Assembly: GCF_028009165.1 (NCBI RefSeq)
Contig: NC_079243.1
Coordinates: forward strand, 2,666,001-2,730,000
Source: Akanthomyces muscarius
Lineage: Eukaryota; Ascomycota; Sordariomycetes; Hypocreales; Cordycipitaceae
Reading direction: 5' to 3'
Length of the DNA: 64,000 nucleotides
Part shown: positions 24,619-36,875 of the stretch, piece after piece
How positions within the stretch are numbered: the stretch's first letter is position 1
Layout: each line of letters opens with the position of its first letter
Translations under genes and position numbers: made by a program
The notes under the pieces: generated by a model
The model's database searches: none
Seen by the model: only the letters and a program-made list of their open reading frames with translations
Told to the model about the DNA's origin: nothing

Positions 24619-25163
24619 GCCTTGGTATTTCGAGTCGTTATTGTCCAAGACGGGCTTTGGCAAGAGCTACGGTTACCTGCGGCGGTGTGGTTACAGGCTG
24701 TCCCTTGTACTCGGCACCGACTGGAGTTATTGCTGTGACGCAGCCTCGGTCTATGGACCAAGTATTTGATTTGCTGCTCGCATGGCAGTTGAGAGAACAA
24801 TGGGCGCTAGCAAGTTGTGTAGTATCAAATAATATAAGAGTGCGTGCGGGTGGTTGCATGTTCCGCTACGCCACATGATTCCTCCAATCTGGTAGTTTCT
24901 TGGACGAGGGCAGCGGTGGATGACGCTCGGCAGCAAAGCCTGCCTGCACGAGTAGATATCGAAGTAAGTTGAGACCAGATTAAATTTAGTATTGTAACCA
25001 TCTGTGTACCAGTACGGTGCGCTAATCATGATAAACTGGGCGGGTGACCCAAGCCGGCTGCTTTTATGCTAACGAGGGTATGAGCACACCACCCACTCAC
25101 TGTATCCGTGATAACTACCAGTGCGGTAGGTAACTGACTAGTGAAGGCTTGTGGCCTGTTAAA

Positions 25164-25395
25164 TAGGTACCTACCTAGGTACATACTCAATATGTAAGGT
25201 AGAGTGCTAGGTACCTAGGTACGTAGGTAGGTATCCATCTGGGGCACTATTTTAGCGCGCAAGGCCGCTACAGCACATGCCCTGTCGAGCTTTTCCTCCT
25301 CGTTGGGTCCAGGCCATGCATGTGCCGGGGCCGATTACGAGTGTCAATCTACCTACCCACCTAACCTTTTATTATTAGGTACGTTACCTACCTAT
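25164..25395. repeat. TAGGTACCTA-type repeat island
   Basis: Two clusters, 25164-25234 and 25349-25395, of overlapping GGTACCTA, CCTAGGTA and GTAGGTAG units on both strands. They contain palindromes such as AGGTACCTAGGTAC. The same word family recurs at 36876-36993. It lies 0.8-1.0 kb upstream of the DUF1752 gene. Confidence 0.8.
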
Positions 25396-26195
25396 CCATG
25401 GTTGGCTCGACTGGTCCTTGTTCCTGCGCCGTTCCGCCATCGTACCTGTCCGTGTTGCAGTGCTTCACTTGATAAGTCAGAGTCGGCGCGCGCCCTCAAC
25501 GCCCTCAAGTCTCCACCCACTCTCGCTCGGATTGCCAGTTTGCCAGTTTGCCAGTGCCAGCTCCTGCCCAGCTTCGCCCTCTCCGGCCGCGGCCCTCGAC
25601 CCTTGACTTTTGGCACTCATTCACTCGCTCCAACCTGCCCATTCCAACAACACCCAATTGGCCAGATTTGATTGGATTCAGTCTCCTTTACACATTTCCC
25701 CGCCGACCTCGTGTGCTCCGGGCAAGGCGGCACAAAGCAATTTATTCATTACACCCGTACTGCAGCGTATTGGTCGCCGCTTCGATTTACTTTGTACCTC
25801 GCTGGCCGTATCCTGGTCCCGCCGAAAAAAGCCTGCTGCTAGGGCTGCCCTATCCCGGACCTCGTGCTGCGCCGACTCTCTCCTACCTTGGGCTCAACAC
25901 TCGAGGCCGTCCAGGCCGCAAAAGCCTGAATCATCGCTTTTCTCTTCTTTGGAAATGATAATTTGAATATTGGCTACCGTCAAAATCCGGACTATCGTAA
26001 CAATGCATCTCCGTCAAGCATAAACTCGACACTCGCACCTCACTGGGTATCCGAACCTGCGTTTAAATCATCTGGCTTCACAACAGCGCGGCGGTGCCGT
26101 CCGACCCTGGTCTGCCGGCGCCTGGAGATTGGATTTATTCCTCCCTACTCTTTCGCTTCCACTCACATCTACTTCGACCCTGCATCCTCCTCGCC

Positions 26196-27589
26196 ATGGA
26201 CCCCCCCGGACCAATGTTGCTACCCAAAGGCATCCTGATCAACTCCAGCACCGTATACGACGAAGTAGCTGGCTATTCTACCTTACCGGCAGACAAGGTG
26301 CGCCAATTCTGGCATGGTGAGCTTTATTCTCAGCACAACCATCATACTGCCACGTACTTACATACTTTATTTCAAGTATACACCACAACGAACAAAAAGC
26401 TCAAGGACCCCACCGCTCGCCGTCTGGAGAACTTTTGGTGGCATGTCTGGGGCAGTGACCGGTCCAAACTTAGTGGCCGTGTTCTTGCCCGCATATTTGA
26501 GGACATTTCTCTTGGCCCAACCATTGTCCCACTTAGAGGGCCTCCAAACCGATGGGAAGGGCCAGACGTAAGTTGTACCATGTATCGCTTCTCACCCCGC
26601 CGGACCTCCAGCTGACCTGAGCGCAGGCCCCTCCCTTGACAATTGATATGATTGTGGCCCATTTGCAGAGCAAATTCCCCGTCAAAACAGAAAATGTTGG
26701 TGCATCGACTCCAAAACACAGTGGAACATCTGCACGAGCATCCTCTGCCACCACTCTCCGTTCATCTCAGCTGCCTCCTATTCTCAAAAAGGTGGGCAGC
26801 TCGTCCTCAAACGTTTCCAAGCATACCGCTCACTTCATCTCGCCTCACGAATCTGCAGAGGAAGACGGCGTAGAAAGCGATATTCCATCATCAGGAAGTA
26901 CGTTCGCCAATGGCTTTGGCATCTCCGGGCATGCATTCACCAACACCCAAGCAAATGCGCGGGGAAACGCCATCTCTCTGAAGCCACAATCATTCACGGC
27001 GACCCCTGAACTGACTTCCAAGCCATCTACGACAGGAAAGCAGCCCATTCGTAAAGAACCCTCTAGCCTGTCAGCACGGCAAGTGCGGAGTGGTGGTCGA
27101 CCCGACACCGAGGTTACCGATGCTGGCTGCTTGCAGACGAGCATAGCAATGCCCTGTGCGGACAGCGTCACACAAAACGACCACAAAGCATCATCAAAAC
27201 TTTCAGCTCGTGAAAATGTTGCCCTTGGCAAGCAACCAATGATGCGCCGGTCGCAGTCGAGTACTGTGCCAGACCGACCCAGGGAGCTGTCCATGACCAA
27301 GCCAAAGCGCTCCCTGTTTACCGAGGCGACTTCTTCGACCACCAATGTGGCGGCACAAGGAACCATCATCGACCAGGCTGGAAGCACAAGACACTTACCT
27401 CAAATATCAACCTCTAGCCTTGCCCAAGACGATCATATGAGCCCACACGGAGGTTCTTCGGCATCCTCTTTACTAGAATCTCGCTTGACGCCAACGCAAC
27501 CAAGCAGCTCTGCCGCTTTACCTTTGGGGCGTACTAAAAGCCAGCTTACTCTGCTCCTGGAACGTGAAAAAGAAAGATCGCGCAGTTGA
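26196..27589 (+). CDS. DUF1752/DUF3295 regulator (AreA-GATA-like N-terminal domain, Mks1-like)
   Basis: Three exons, 26196..26316, 26377..26567 and 26627..27589, encode about 424 residues. Introns of 60 and 59 nt are canonical and join QFWH-VYTTTNKKLKD and WEGPD-APPLTID. Residues 8-105 hold the compact domain called nitrogen regulatory protein AreA GATA-like (DUF1752): LPKGILINSSTVYDEV, ARRLENFWWHVWGS and LARIFEDISLGPT. The middle is a disordered Ser/Thr-rich linker. The C-terminal SQLTLLLEREKE motif is the end signature I recall for DUF3295. Together these match the architecture of yeast Mks1 and filamentous-fungal homologues, linked to nitrogen and retrograde signalling. There is no zinc finger, so direct GATA binding is not expected. 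Orthology to Mks1 is inferred. Confidence 0.85.
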
Positions 27590-28570
27590 GGCATGCGCGA
27601 CTTCAAGGGCTACGACTGACCTGGCCAGTGCATGCTAATGGGGTCTAGCTCCAATCCATGTCGGTCCGACATCCTCACGACATCTATAAAAGCATTTAAA
27701 TTTCTCCATGGCAAACAAATTAGTATATAAATGGATTGGAAAACGGAACGGAATGCATCAATGCGGCGTTTATGTGAGTATATTAAATTTGAATCGTTAC
27801 TTACGAATATGACATCCTCCAGTCAACTGTGAGCTGAAGCGTGTACATCGCACGTGTATGTGATAAACCAAGTTTCGTAGGCCCCGACTCTGGGGCCCCT
27901 GGCTTTGGTTGTAGACTTCCAGCTTCACTCGTTGCGTTGCGATTATGTTGCAGTATTACACAAAATAACATTAAGCTATCGTAGCAAACTAGAAAGTCGA
28001 AAATAGTCCAACTGATCGCAGACCTTCGGGAGTAATATATTATGTAGGTCCACAAGAACAAACACTGTTCAAAACACTTCTCTCCTGCGCGCGATCCAAG
28101 CACCTAAAATGAGACAAAAGTCAAGTTTTAACAATAATTCAACCCTCTGTAATATAATCCACAAACAACTATAACAGACGTGCAAAAACAAAATAGGACG
28201 CAAGTTCGTGCCACCCAGGGAAAAGAAAGCAATTAACTTTTGTCTTTATACAAATAAGACATTTCCCCCCTCGGAATACTTGACCCATCGCACACGACAA
28301 GATATGACGATACATGTTCATATCAACAAGGCGGTATATGAATGAATGACAGATGACGACGAATCGGGGCGTTAGCATTGGGAAGCCGAGTCCAATGGCT
28401 TCTCGCCGGAGCAAAAACATGAGAAATGCAAAGACGAGCAATGAAAGGAGAAATGGATGTACCATACTTTGGTCATGAGAATGTATGCTACCAGAAACGG
28501 CCACCCGCGCCAGTGTCCATTCCATGGCAGTTGTTGGTTGCAATGCTGTTCAGCAGCAGACGGCAGGTCT
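27590..28570. other. Convergent 3' region
   Basis: About 980 bp between the DUF1752 gene (+) and the large scaffold gene (-). It is AT-rich and contains only 3' flanks as far as I can see. Confidence 0.45.
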
Positions 28571-31500
28571 CTAGTCGTGCAGTCCAAACATTTTACGGAG
28601 TGCGCCAAACTTCTTCTTCTTCTGCGGGACAGCATCTGTGATCAGGTCATCGTCCATGTCGGCGGTGTCGGCTGGCACCATGCCCTGTGATGCGCTACGT
28701 CGTCGCATAAACTTGGATTTGTTGGAGCTGGTGCTGACGATGGCTCCTCCTGCGGTGGATGGGCGCTCTGGTGAGTGCTGGTCAGCTCCGAGCCCAGTCA
28801 CACCGGGCTCGGGAAGTGGCCAGCTTGGGCCGCGCCTGTGCAATGGAGTGTTGCGAAGCGCATCGAGCTCCTCTGGACTGCGCTCAAGGTTCGTATCTTG
28901 ACGAGCAGCACTCTCCGACAGCTCGCGGGTTATTTTGCTAGAAGGATCCTTCTTCCGCCTTAACAGCGAGATGAAGCTGCCGCGTCTGGAATGCCGGGGA
29001 CGGAATGACTGGTCATTATCATCAGACTGCGGAAACGGCACCAGGGGTCCGCGACCAGAGCCTGGTTGATGCAGCGAGTTTCCAACAGCCTGTGCTCGTT
29101 TGGGCTGAGTGACAACAGAATTATCAAGAATGGGAGACTCACGTCCAGCACGAGCGAAAGGCAGATCGATGGCACTTGAGGTGGCACGAGCATTTGGCTT
29201 TGTACGCAGCGACTTAGGTAGACCTTTTCCCTTGGACTTTGTTTGCGGTTCGTCGTCTTCGGAGCTGGAGTCGGCAAAACGACTCTTGAAAATGTTCATG
29301 CTCGTGGGTCTCTCATCCTCATCACTTGAGTCACCAAATCGACTGCCATTCTTTCCCTTCTTCGATTTACTGGAGGTCGCTTTCCCAAATCCGGGCATAC
29401 GCCTCCTGGTTGGTGGGTCGGCTGACTCGCCACGAAGAGACTGGCGCATGCGGCCTGCGCCAAAACTAGCGCCTGACGGGAGAGATGAGACGGAGTCTCG
29501 TCGTGCTCCCATAGCAGGTGGTGATAGTGGCCGCATGCCGTCGGACGTGGCTGGTGGCTCGCGCATGCTGTCTCGCATTGACTTGCGGAACTCATGTGTG
29601 CCAGAAGAGCCAGCCCGCGCACGTGTAAAGCTACTTTCGCTTGAATCCGAGCCATGTCGGCGCAAATTTGTCTTAATTCCCGGCCCACGTGCCGTAGAAG
29701 CAGCAGAAGGGGAACCGTTCGCCCCCAGACTTTGGGTGTGCCTCATGGAAGAAACAGGGTCTGCAGGCGCATGGTATGAGGCAGGACGATTGTTCACATT
29801 CAGCGAGGGGCTGCCTTCCGAGCTACTCAAATCCATCGAGTTGTGGCGAAGTGACCGTTTGATGCGGGGAGTAGAGCTTTGAGACGATGTTTCGGTGAAA
29901 GGCTGGGAATTAGACGCTGCGCCAGCGGAAACGGGGCGCTCTGATCGCATAGACTTTCGAAGGTTGCTACCGAGCTTTCGGGGATCAGATTTCGGCGCTT
30001 CGCTATACTGGGTATCTCTCATTGATTTTCGCATACTGCTGCCATTTGCGTTGGTTGGTGTAGACTCAGGAGTGCTATCGTATGGCTGGATCGTGCCTGG
30101 AGCGATTTGGTACGATCGATCTTTCGTAGGCGTTGTAGTTTGTGTGTCTGCCTTGAGAGACTTGATCTTATCAATTTTCGTTGCCGTAAGCTGATCTTCG
30201 TGCTCGTCCTCGCCTTCCTCCATGGCTTCTTGTTCCAGCTGTCGCCGCTTTGCAGACGAGAGACTCTTCCAATAAGCCTTTGCGTTCTCCCAGTCGTCCG
30301 GGAGGTCGCTTCCATTGTTAGGTCCGGCAGCTTCAGGCTCTTTTTCTTCAACGACTAGCTTGTCACTCGCGCTCTTCGCCCTGGGTGAGCCAGCTGGGCT
30401 TTCTAGAACAGCGTCCAAAGACAAGAAACCATCGCCGTCTGGCTCCGTTATCTCTTCGTAGGCATCGCTGTACATATCCGCTTCTTCCTCCTCTTCCTTA
30501 ATATCATCCATCTGTAAGCTGGCACCATGGGTATGAGCATCGCTCATCTCTAGCTCTTCGCTACCCGAAGAGCTATCATAGTCATTCGTGTTGACGGTTG
30601 CTATATTCTCGAGCTGTTCAGTTTGCGGCTGGCGAGGGCTGGCATGTGATACAGCTATTTCTGGCACTTGGCTTTCGAAGGTCTCTTTGCTTTTGGTCGC
30701 TGCACCATTGACGCCAGTGCGAGCAGCGTTTACTTCAAAATCCGAGTCCTCGTCTGATGTATCTTCCATGAGGCCGTCTTCTGAGCTTGAAACTTCCTCT
30801 TCCTTTTCCACAACTGGGACAACAGTTGGCAAGGGCTCTCGCTGTTTGGAGGTATTGGGCTCGGCAGGAGATGCAGGAGTTGCCGTTGAAGCTGATACAG
30901 CAGCTGCCGGAGTTTCCGCCTGGACAACATGCTCAGGACGAACCAGCGGTCTTTCTTCTTGCTCCTTCGGCTTCTTCTCCCGCACACTGCCAAAGCTAGG
31001 AAGGGTGGGTCTGGGAGACATAGTTTCCTCTTTTTCAACAGAGATAACGTCCTTTTTGCTTCCCTTTCCGACGATGCTGTGCCACGACTTCTTCGTCTGC
31101 GGACTGGAGCTGGCAGCCTGTTCGGCTGCATGTTGTGCAGTAGGCTCGCTCACGACAACTGCACTGCGATCATCCCAGCTAACTCGAAAATTCTTCTTGC
31201 GGGCGTCATCATTAGGGACCAGGGAGCCAGGAACTCCAGAGGTGTCTGATATGTCATCAGGAGGCGACACGGCTCTAGTAGGGCTGGCATGCTTCAGTGC
31301 AGATTTGCGAGGGGAAAGTGATCGTGGAGGTGGCTCATGTCGTACGAGCAGTTGGTCTGTTGAGGCTGCAAATCTGGCAGATCGAGCGGGGCTCTCTGAA
31401 GGTTCCCTTGAGGCCACGACGCTCACTTTGGATTTCGTATTTGGCGAAGGAGTGGCGCCATTCGCGTTGCTAGAAGACTTTGCAGTCTTGGTCACATTAG

Positions 31501-32826
31501 ATGGCTGGGTAGTTCTGCTTTCTGGAGTTGCCGAAGGCAGTTCCACAATCGACTCTGCCGAAACAGAGTTGCCGGTGGTCTCCGTTGCCGCTAACCCGGG
31601 CCCTTTTGAGGTAGCTGGCTGAGATTGCTTCTTCTTCTTCTTCTTCTTCGATTTCGGCTTCGGTAGTACAGTACCTGCCTCGGGTCCAATATCCTGGCTC
31701 AGGTCCGGCTCAGGTAGTGTCTTGGATGCCAGCTGCAGCTCTACTTCGCCAGCTTCTAAAGCTGGTGCTTTCGTTCTCGCGACGGTGCCACGTGAGAGAT
31801 GAGAGCCTGCTCTCGACAGACGAGGCTGTTTCGGCTCTTTCGGCTGCTTTGGCTGCTTCTTGATCTGAGGTCTTTCTCCAACTCGATCATAGTCTTCTTC
31901 GTGTATGGCTTGGGATCGGGCCTCCAGCTGCACTCTTGGCACCATGCGCCGAGAATTTGGGTCGTATACCAAAGTTTGATCCTCAAGTTGCAGAGATCTT
32001 AAACTGCCAGTGGGCGAGCGTAACCTTGCGCGAGGATACGAAAAGTTGATTGATGGGCTGACACTCCCAGGTCTTGGTTCGGATGGGGCGCGGACGGAGG
32101 AGAGTTGAAGCTCCGAGGCCGTCCGGCGCACCGTGTGCAAATCGTGGGCGGTAGCAGCGCCAAACCATGATCCTTTCTGACCATCTCTCATTTTCTCGCT
32201 TGCTGTGCGAAAGTTTTGGGTTTGCAAGCCGGGGCCACCTTTGCGCGAGGAGCTGGTTGGTCGAGACAGAGGCTTATAGTTGTCGGTGTTGGGAATACTC
32301 GGGATGGGAGGCGCATCACGAGGCATTGGCGCCGGACTACGGCCTGGCGAAGGCGATCGAAATGTGCGCTCCATCATTGAGCCAACACTCGGCGTCCGTG
32401 TCAACTCGAGTCGCTTGCCCGTGGCAGAGGATACGGATGGGCTTCGCCGTGAGAGCCGTTTTGATTGTACATCGGCCACATTTGTTGGGCTTGTCGGTCG
32501 GGACCTTAGTGCAGCAGCGGCCGCCGCGGAGGAAAGGGAGGCATCGGAGGCGCGACGCATGAACGCCGAAGCGGCGGCGGTGGCAGCATTGGCATTGGCA
32601 GTCTCCTTGGTCAACGGCTGCGGCGAACGAACAACATACATGATTAGCGATACTGGGTGGCTCTGAAGGTGATAATGAGGGGGGGAAATCAAATCCGGCA
32701 AGCTAGGAAAGATCGTTGACGACTGAATGGTAGCCGGTGTACCAGAAAAGTTTAAATTCCACAGAGGTGCTAGACAGGCACGTAACTTACCTGCACTGGT
32801 GCAGCATGTTTGCGCTTACCAAACAT
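28571..32826 (-). CDS. Large low-complexity scaffold, possibly eisosome Seg-like
   Basis: Two exons, 32826..32791 and 32617..28571, encode about 1360 residues. The first exon has only 12 codons (MFGKRKHAAPVQ). A 173-nt intron (GTAAGT...CGCCGCAG) leads to PLTKETANANAATAAASAFM, and the join makes one continuous conserved-looking head. The bulk is disordered and rich in Ser, Pro, Lys and Glu, with acidic patches (for example EEEEEAD), a poly-Lys run KSKKKKKKK and many SPxR/K or TPxK phospho-like sites. Short islands look ordered: DDWENAKAYWKSLSSAKRR near the middle, and a C-terminal basic-hydrophobic end, KKKKFGALRKMFGLHD, suited to membrane binding. A short basic head followed by an Ala/Asn-rich segment and a cationic amphipathic tail recalls eisosome-stabilising Seg proteins. 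That assignment is a hypothesis; the role is otherwise unknown. Confidence 0.8.
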
Positions 32827-33838
32827 GACGGGCAACTTCGCCGCACGGGAGCCTTAGGCGGATTAGATGCAGACGGGCATCAGAAGGTGAAGAATATCGA
32901 TCGGCGGTACTCTGAGGGAGATGGTGACAGAGCGAAGGGGGATATCTGTAAATCTGGGCTTACCGAGGAGCGCACACTGCAGGGCCAGTCAAGGATGGAG
33001 CTTTGCCCAGTTTTCCGGGGACAAATTGAGAACCACTGAAACTCAGGCAGGGGGAGCGCCAAAGGCCGATGACGACACACAGCCTCCCAGCGCAGAAATC
33101 GATTCTGGGCTGGCTAACCAGCAAAGGCAACCTACTAACGTTAACGTAACCACTAGGCAAGACTCCTGCTCCACTTTTCAGTTGGCTCGCCCGCGAAGCT
33201 ACGCCGCAAACCAGGGAATGCTGCCAACTTTTCCAAGGCCATGCCCGAAACCAGACTGGTTCGCTCGACTGCGTATTAGCTTTTGTCCTCCGTCGTCTTC
33301 TATTAGTGTGCCAGCTAGCTTCTCGCCGGCATACCTGCCCGTGCTGCCCAACTAACCTAACCAAGCCTTGGCATTGCCTCGGTCGTTTGGATTCCCCTGA
33401 GTTGTTTACGCGTCCTGGTCCGCTGTCGCGCTTCCTCGACTAAACAGGTCGTTAGAAGTTATTGGCTCTTTGTGAAATCTGCAACTTAATTTGGCAGTTC
33501 AGGGGACGAATTCGGAAGCCTTCGATCGAAGCCTGCATGTTCTCGGCATAGCATTGCGAGGAGCTGAGAGCACACTTGGTCCAAACACGCGTCGTAATAA
33601 GACAGCATACATCCAGGGCCGACTGATGCAGCTATCTTTTTGTCCCATTGCTTCTATTCCTTAATAAAATTATTCTGAGAGACCAGCTTTTTACCTCGCA
33701 CCATAGCTACCTGATTGCGTAAGCTCCTGGCACACAATTGCTCAGCGACAAACCAAAACCTCAGAGTAATTGTCTGCGTATCCGAGTCGCACTTCCCACC
33801 AAGCCGGCCCGCTTTGTCCACACTAGACACGTTCAAGC
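32827..33838. other. Intergenic, tandem minus-strand genes
   Basis: Promoter and leader of the scaffold gene and 3' flank of the upstream gene. Frames of 130-144 codons on both strands (32921..33355, 32960..33364) have no domain and mirror each other, so no gene is called. Confidence 0.45.
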
Positions 33839-35519
33839 TCAGGGTACAGGAAATTCTTCTGACAATGAGCCTTTCCCATGCAGCTCCAGCATGTCAGGAG
33901 GGTCTCGAGACCGGAAGTCATCAAAATTCTCTTCATATCCGTCTTCCGACTGGGTGGAGTGACTGTGGCTGGCCTCGATAACAGTTGCCCCTGTTACAGC
34001 GTGGCCTTCTGATACTTGGTCTTGACTTTGAGATTGCGTCCCCTTGGTCACTTTATTGCCCTTTCTTCCTTTCCGGCTCTTTGCTTTGGCTTTTTCCAAT
34101 AGTCGTCGCCTGTCCACCTCTTCTTGCCGAAGTCGCCGGTCTTTCAACTCGTACTCGCGTATCAATGCCTTTGGGGGCCTGCCGAATATACGTTCGTATT
34201 CGCAGAACTCGCATATCCAGATGTCTTGCAGCCTCGGTGGGTCGTGATGGTAAGCGTTTAGAGCGGCTTGTCGGCGAGTGTGAGCAGCCAGCATGAGATC
34301 CTTCTCCAGCTGGCGGCGGCTATCGTTTCGTGACCTCCTTCGTTCTTCTCCAGCGGCTTTGCTGTTTGATATCACGTCTGCTGGCGTGTTTTTACCATAA
34401 GCCAGGGGCTCTGATCGCGAACACTCGGCAGAGCCGCCCGCCGGCGGGTTATCTTCAACCCAAAAAGTAAGTATTTAGCGCTACCGCAGTATCCAAAGGG
34501 ACATACCATGCCATGATGCCGGCCCAGTCACCTGTGATCCGCAGGTGAAGGTGAACTTGGAGGCCATTAGTGTGGTTTTTCCAGAGTCGGAATGTTGTCG
34601 TAGCAAGCTATCCGCGTTCTCTTGGCCAGAAGGGGCCAGTCGTTCTGCGTTGGCTATAGCATTTGAAATGATACCGCTTGTTCCACAACCTGCAAAAATA
34701 CTGTCAACTCTTGTTCCAGGCATCGAGGCTCCTGATAAGAGGTGGCTTGAGGAGTCATAGTCAGCAGTGCGTACCGTTGTCTGATTGATGCAGCCCGGTC
34801 TTCGGCGGCCTACTCGGCCATGAATTATTCCCGTCGGTTAGAGTCCTTAAAGGACTCCTGGTATGCAGTGCGCGACCTAGTCTACCGCGCCCAGAACCAG
34901 ATATTCCATCACTGTGCATGGACAGTGATCCAGACACGTCGAAGGCAGATGACGTCGCTTGCTTTCCACCAACCATTCCACTTCCTAGCTCCAATTTTTC
35001 AACAGACCCGGTGCTGACGACGAAAGAACCTGGTAATGTGGTATCAGAAGCTGACGGAATCTTCCGTTTCTTCTTGTTGTTCGTGCTCTCCAGTGAGTCG
35101 TAGCCATCAACTGACGAGGCAGCCGAAATGTTTTGGCCCAAAGTGGCTCCTTGATCGACTGGTTTTTTATATTTGGTGTCTTCTGGCGAAGCAGGCCGCA
35201 GCTGTGTTCCAGTCGTAGAAACGATAAGCGCCGTAGAAGCGATGGGCAATTGCTCGTGCTTGTAGAAACTAGGCGAGTCCTGATCGTCGGACGTTCCGGT
35301 TGATTGCCTATGGTGCTCCCTGGTGGCTTTTTGTAAGTCATGTGGCGGCCCTCCCGCGTTGTGAACTGGGTAGCAGAATAAAGGAATTGTATCGACAGTT
35401 GTAGGGGGGTATTCAATCCTTTCGATAGCCCCGGGCGACAACCTCTCTCGAAGCTTTCGCTTGGGGAGCGGCCGAATAGGCCTCTCGGGGAAAATAGACG
35501 GTACTCTGTCGGATGGCAT
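33839..35519 (-). CDS. Unknown fungal protein with CxxC pair and basic coiled segment
   Basis: Three exons, 35519..34775, 34731..34507 and 34452..33839, encode about 527 residues. Introns of 43 nt (GTACGC...TTATCAG) and 54 nt (GTATGT...TTGAAG) keep the frame. I do not recognise the family. The first 245 residues are disordered, Ser/Pro-rich, with a basic N-terminus (PIRPLPKRKLRERLSP). The second half looks ordered: TPADVISNSKAAGEERRRS runs into a charged helix, then DIWICEFCEYERIFGRPP holds a CxxC pair with aromatic neighbours, followed by ALIREYELKDRRLRQEE and a Lys/Arg-rich segment (KAKAKSRKGRKGNK). The CxxC could be half of a zinc site, but no second pair follows closely. Basic tracts suggest a nuclear or nucleolar place (inference). 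The first intron is at the short limit for fungi. Confidence 0.7.
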
Positions 35520-36229
35520 GCTTCGAGATGTCCTTCCTACTATAGAATATGTCTGTTAGCAGGAAAATGTTGCCAGAATACGCCAGAATCGAGTAAGAAA
35601 TTTGCCCTTTTGTTTCCAGAACCTCTCTCGGATGTTTCTTGGTATCAGCACTGTCATAGTGCTAGCTGTGAAATTTCCGGAGATATTGTGATCCTCGCGG
35701 AAGTGGCCTTCCTTGGTATTCTCGTGGAGATCTTACCCTGCAAACATTGTCGGTATCCAGCAGCAAGTTCGGTGTCTAGACGCAAGCGCCGCAGCAAAGC
35801 TGGGCTATTTGGCGTCGAGCCCGCAAGGCGCCCTTCTGACTGGCAACAGCACTTTCTCGGTTCTTTCTTTGGAGAATGTGTTCGCGTCGGTCGAAAATGA
35901 CGGCCTTCGTGATCGTGAAACAGCAGGTCTTAATATGCTAAGCTTGCACTGTGAATAGTTAGATGTAGGCTTCGTCTATGGCCAGACTGATCCGCATTCC
36001 CACCCGCGAAAGCACCGTCCGGCATTTCATGCTCGCAAGTTTGTCTGTAGATAATTCGAAATTGGAGGGCGTTACCTATTTGGTGACTTAAAAGAGTATT
36101 TATCGAATTTCAACACCACGGTGTAGCGCCAGGTAAGCTACTGATCGACCGTAGGCCCCAGGATTCGGATTATGCTGTTAGCACAAGTTGTCGAGTAATT
36201 ATGGTCAGATAAGGGGCGTCAATGTCGTA

Positions 36230-36251
36230 GTTCTCTATAAAAAGAGAGAAC
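36230..36251. repeat. Inverted repeat around TATA-like loop
   Basis: GTTCTCT and AGAGAAC arms flank ATAAAAAG. The hairpin sits about 50 bp after a TGTTAG that could be an LTR 5' end. It may be the promoter of a decayed retroelement LTR or a chance structure. Confidence 0.4.
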
Positions 36252-36875
36252 GGTGAGGCTGCAGCTGCTTTTTCTGAGCAGCGCTTTCTTGAATGTAGTC
36301 GTTAGGCATACACTGCTGCCACAAGCTTGTGGATAAGGAGGCGTGCCACTCGCAGGGCAAACACTCAAAATTAGGTAAGCAGCCCATTACTTACAAGTGT
36401 TGACAGCGTCCAAACTATCCTTAAGATAGATGACAAGCCTTGCTAATATTAAGATTAGGCAAAGTTCTTGTCACCTTACCATTCATTCGAGTCTCCATGG
36501 TGGTTGCTGGCTTCATGGGTAAGCGAGCACCCGTCGTTTGTGCAAGTGTGTGAAAGCCGAGTTGCGCCAGTGTGGTGATTGATCTGAAAGAAGGCCTAAG
36601 TTTGTCGTGAGGTGCGCTTTAAAAAACGCAGAACTAGATTTGGATATGAAACGGCACTAATGTCTCCTTTATGCCAGCCGGAATATTTGTATTTGGGGGC
36701 CTTTAGAAATGTAGATGAGTCCGGCTATTCAAATTGAGGAGAGGTGCCGCAACTGTGTGGTGGTTTTTGACCAGATCGCACGTCTACCAGCATGATACAG
36801 TAACTAAGTGCAAGGTTACCTACACCTGGGTACGCTAGTGTCTGGGTGCGGCGACCCCGCTGTGCCCATGAACGT

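Larger units (their letters stand above)
23822..26195. other. Intergenic, 2.4 kb, repeat-rich promoter region
   Basis: No gene is supported. The region contains an AAG microsatellite (24585-24618) and two clusters of TAGGTACCTA-like repeats (25164-25234 and 25349-25395). The last 900 bases are CT-rich and probably leader of the DUF1752 gene. Reading frames across the AAG tract are an artefact of the repeat. Confidence 0.5.

Noticed and set aside
24573..24878. Frame with eleven Lys residues
   Set aside because: It is made by the AAG microsatellite and has no homology-like segments around it.
30588..31622. 344-codon plus-strand frame opposite the large scaffold gene
   Set aside because: Antisense to low-complexity coding sequence; Ser/Leu/Val-rich mirror of its Ser/Glu/Lys codons.
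32921..33364. Overlapping 130-144-codon frames on both strands
   Set aside because: Each mirrors the other; neither has splice support or a domain.
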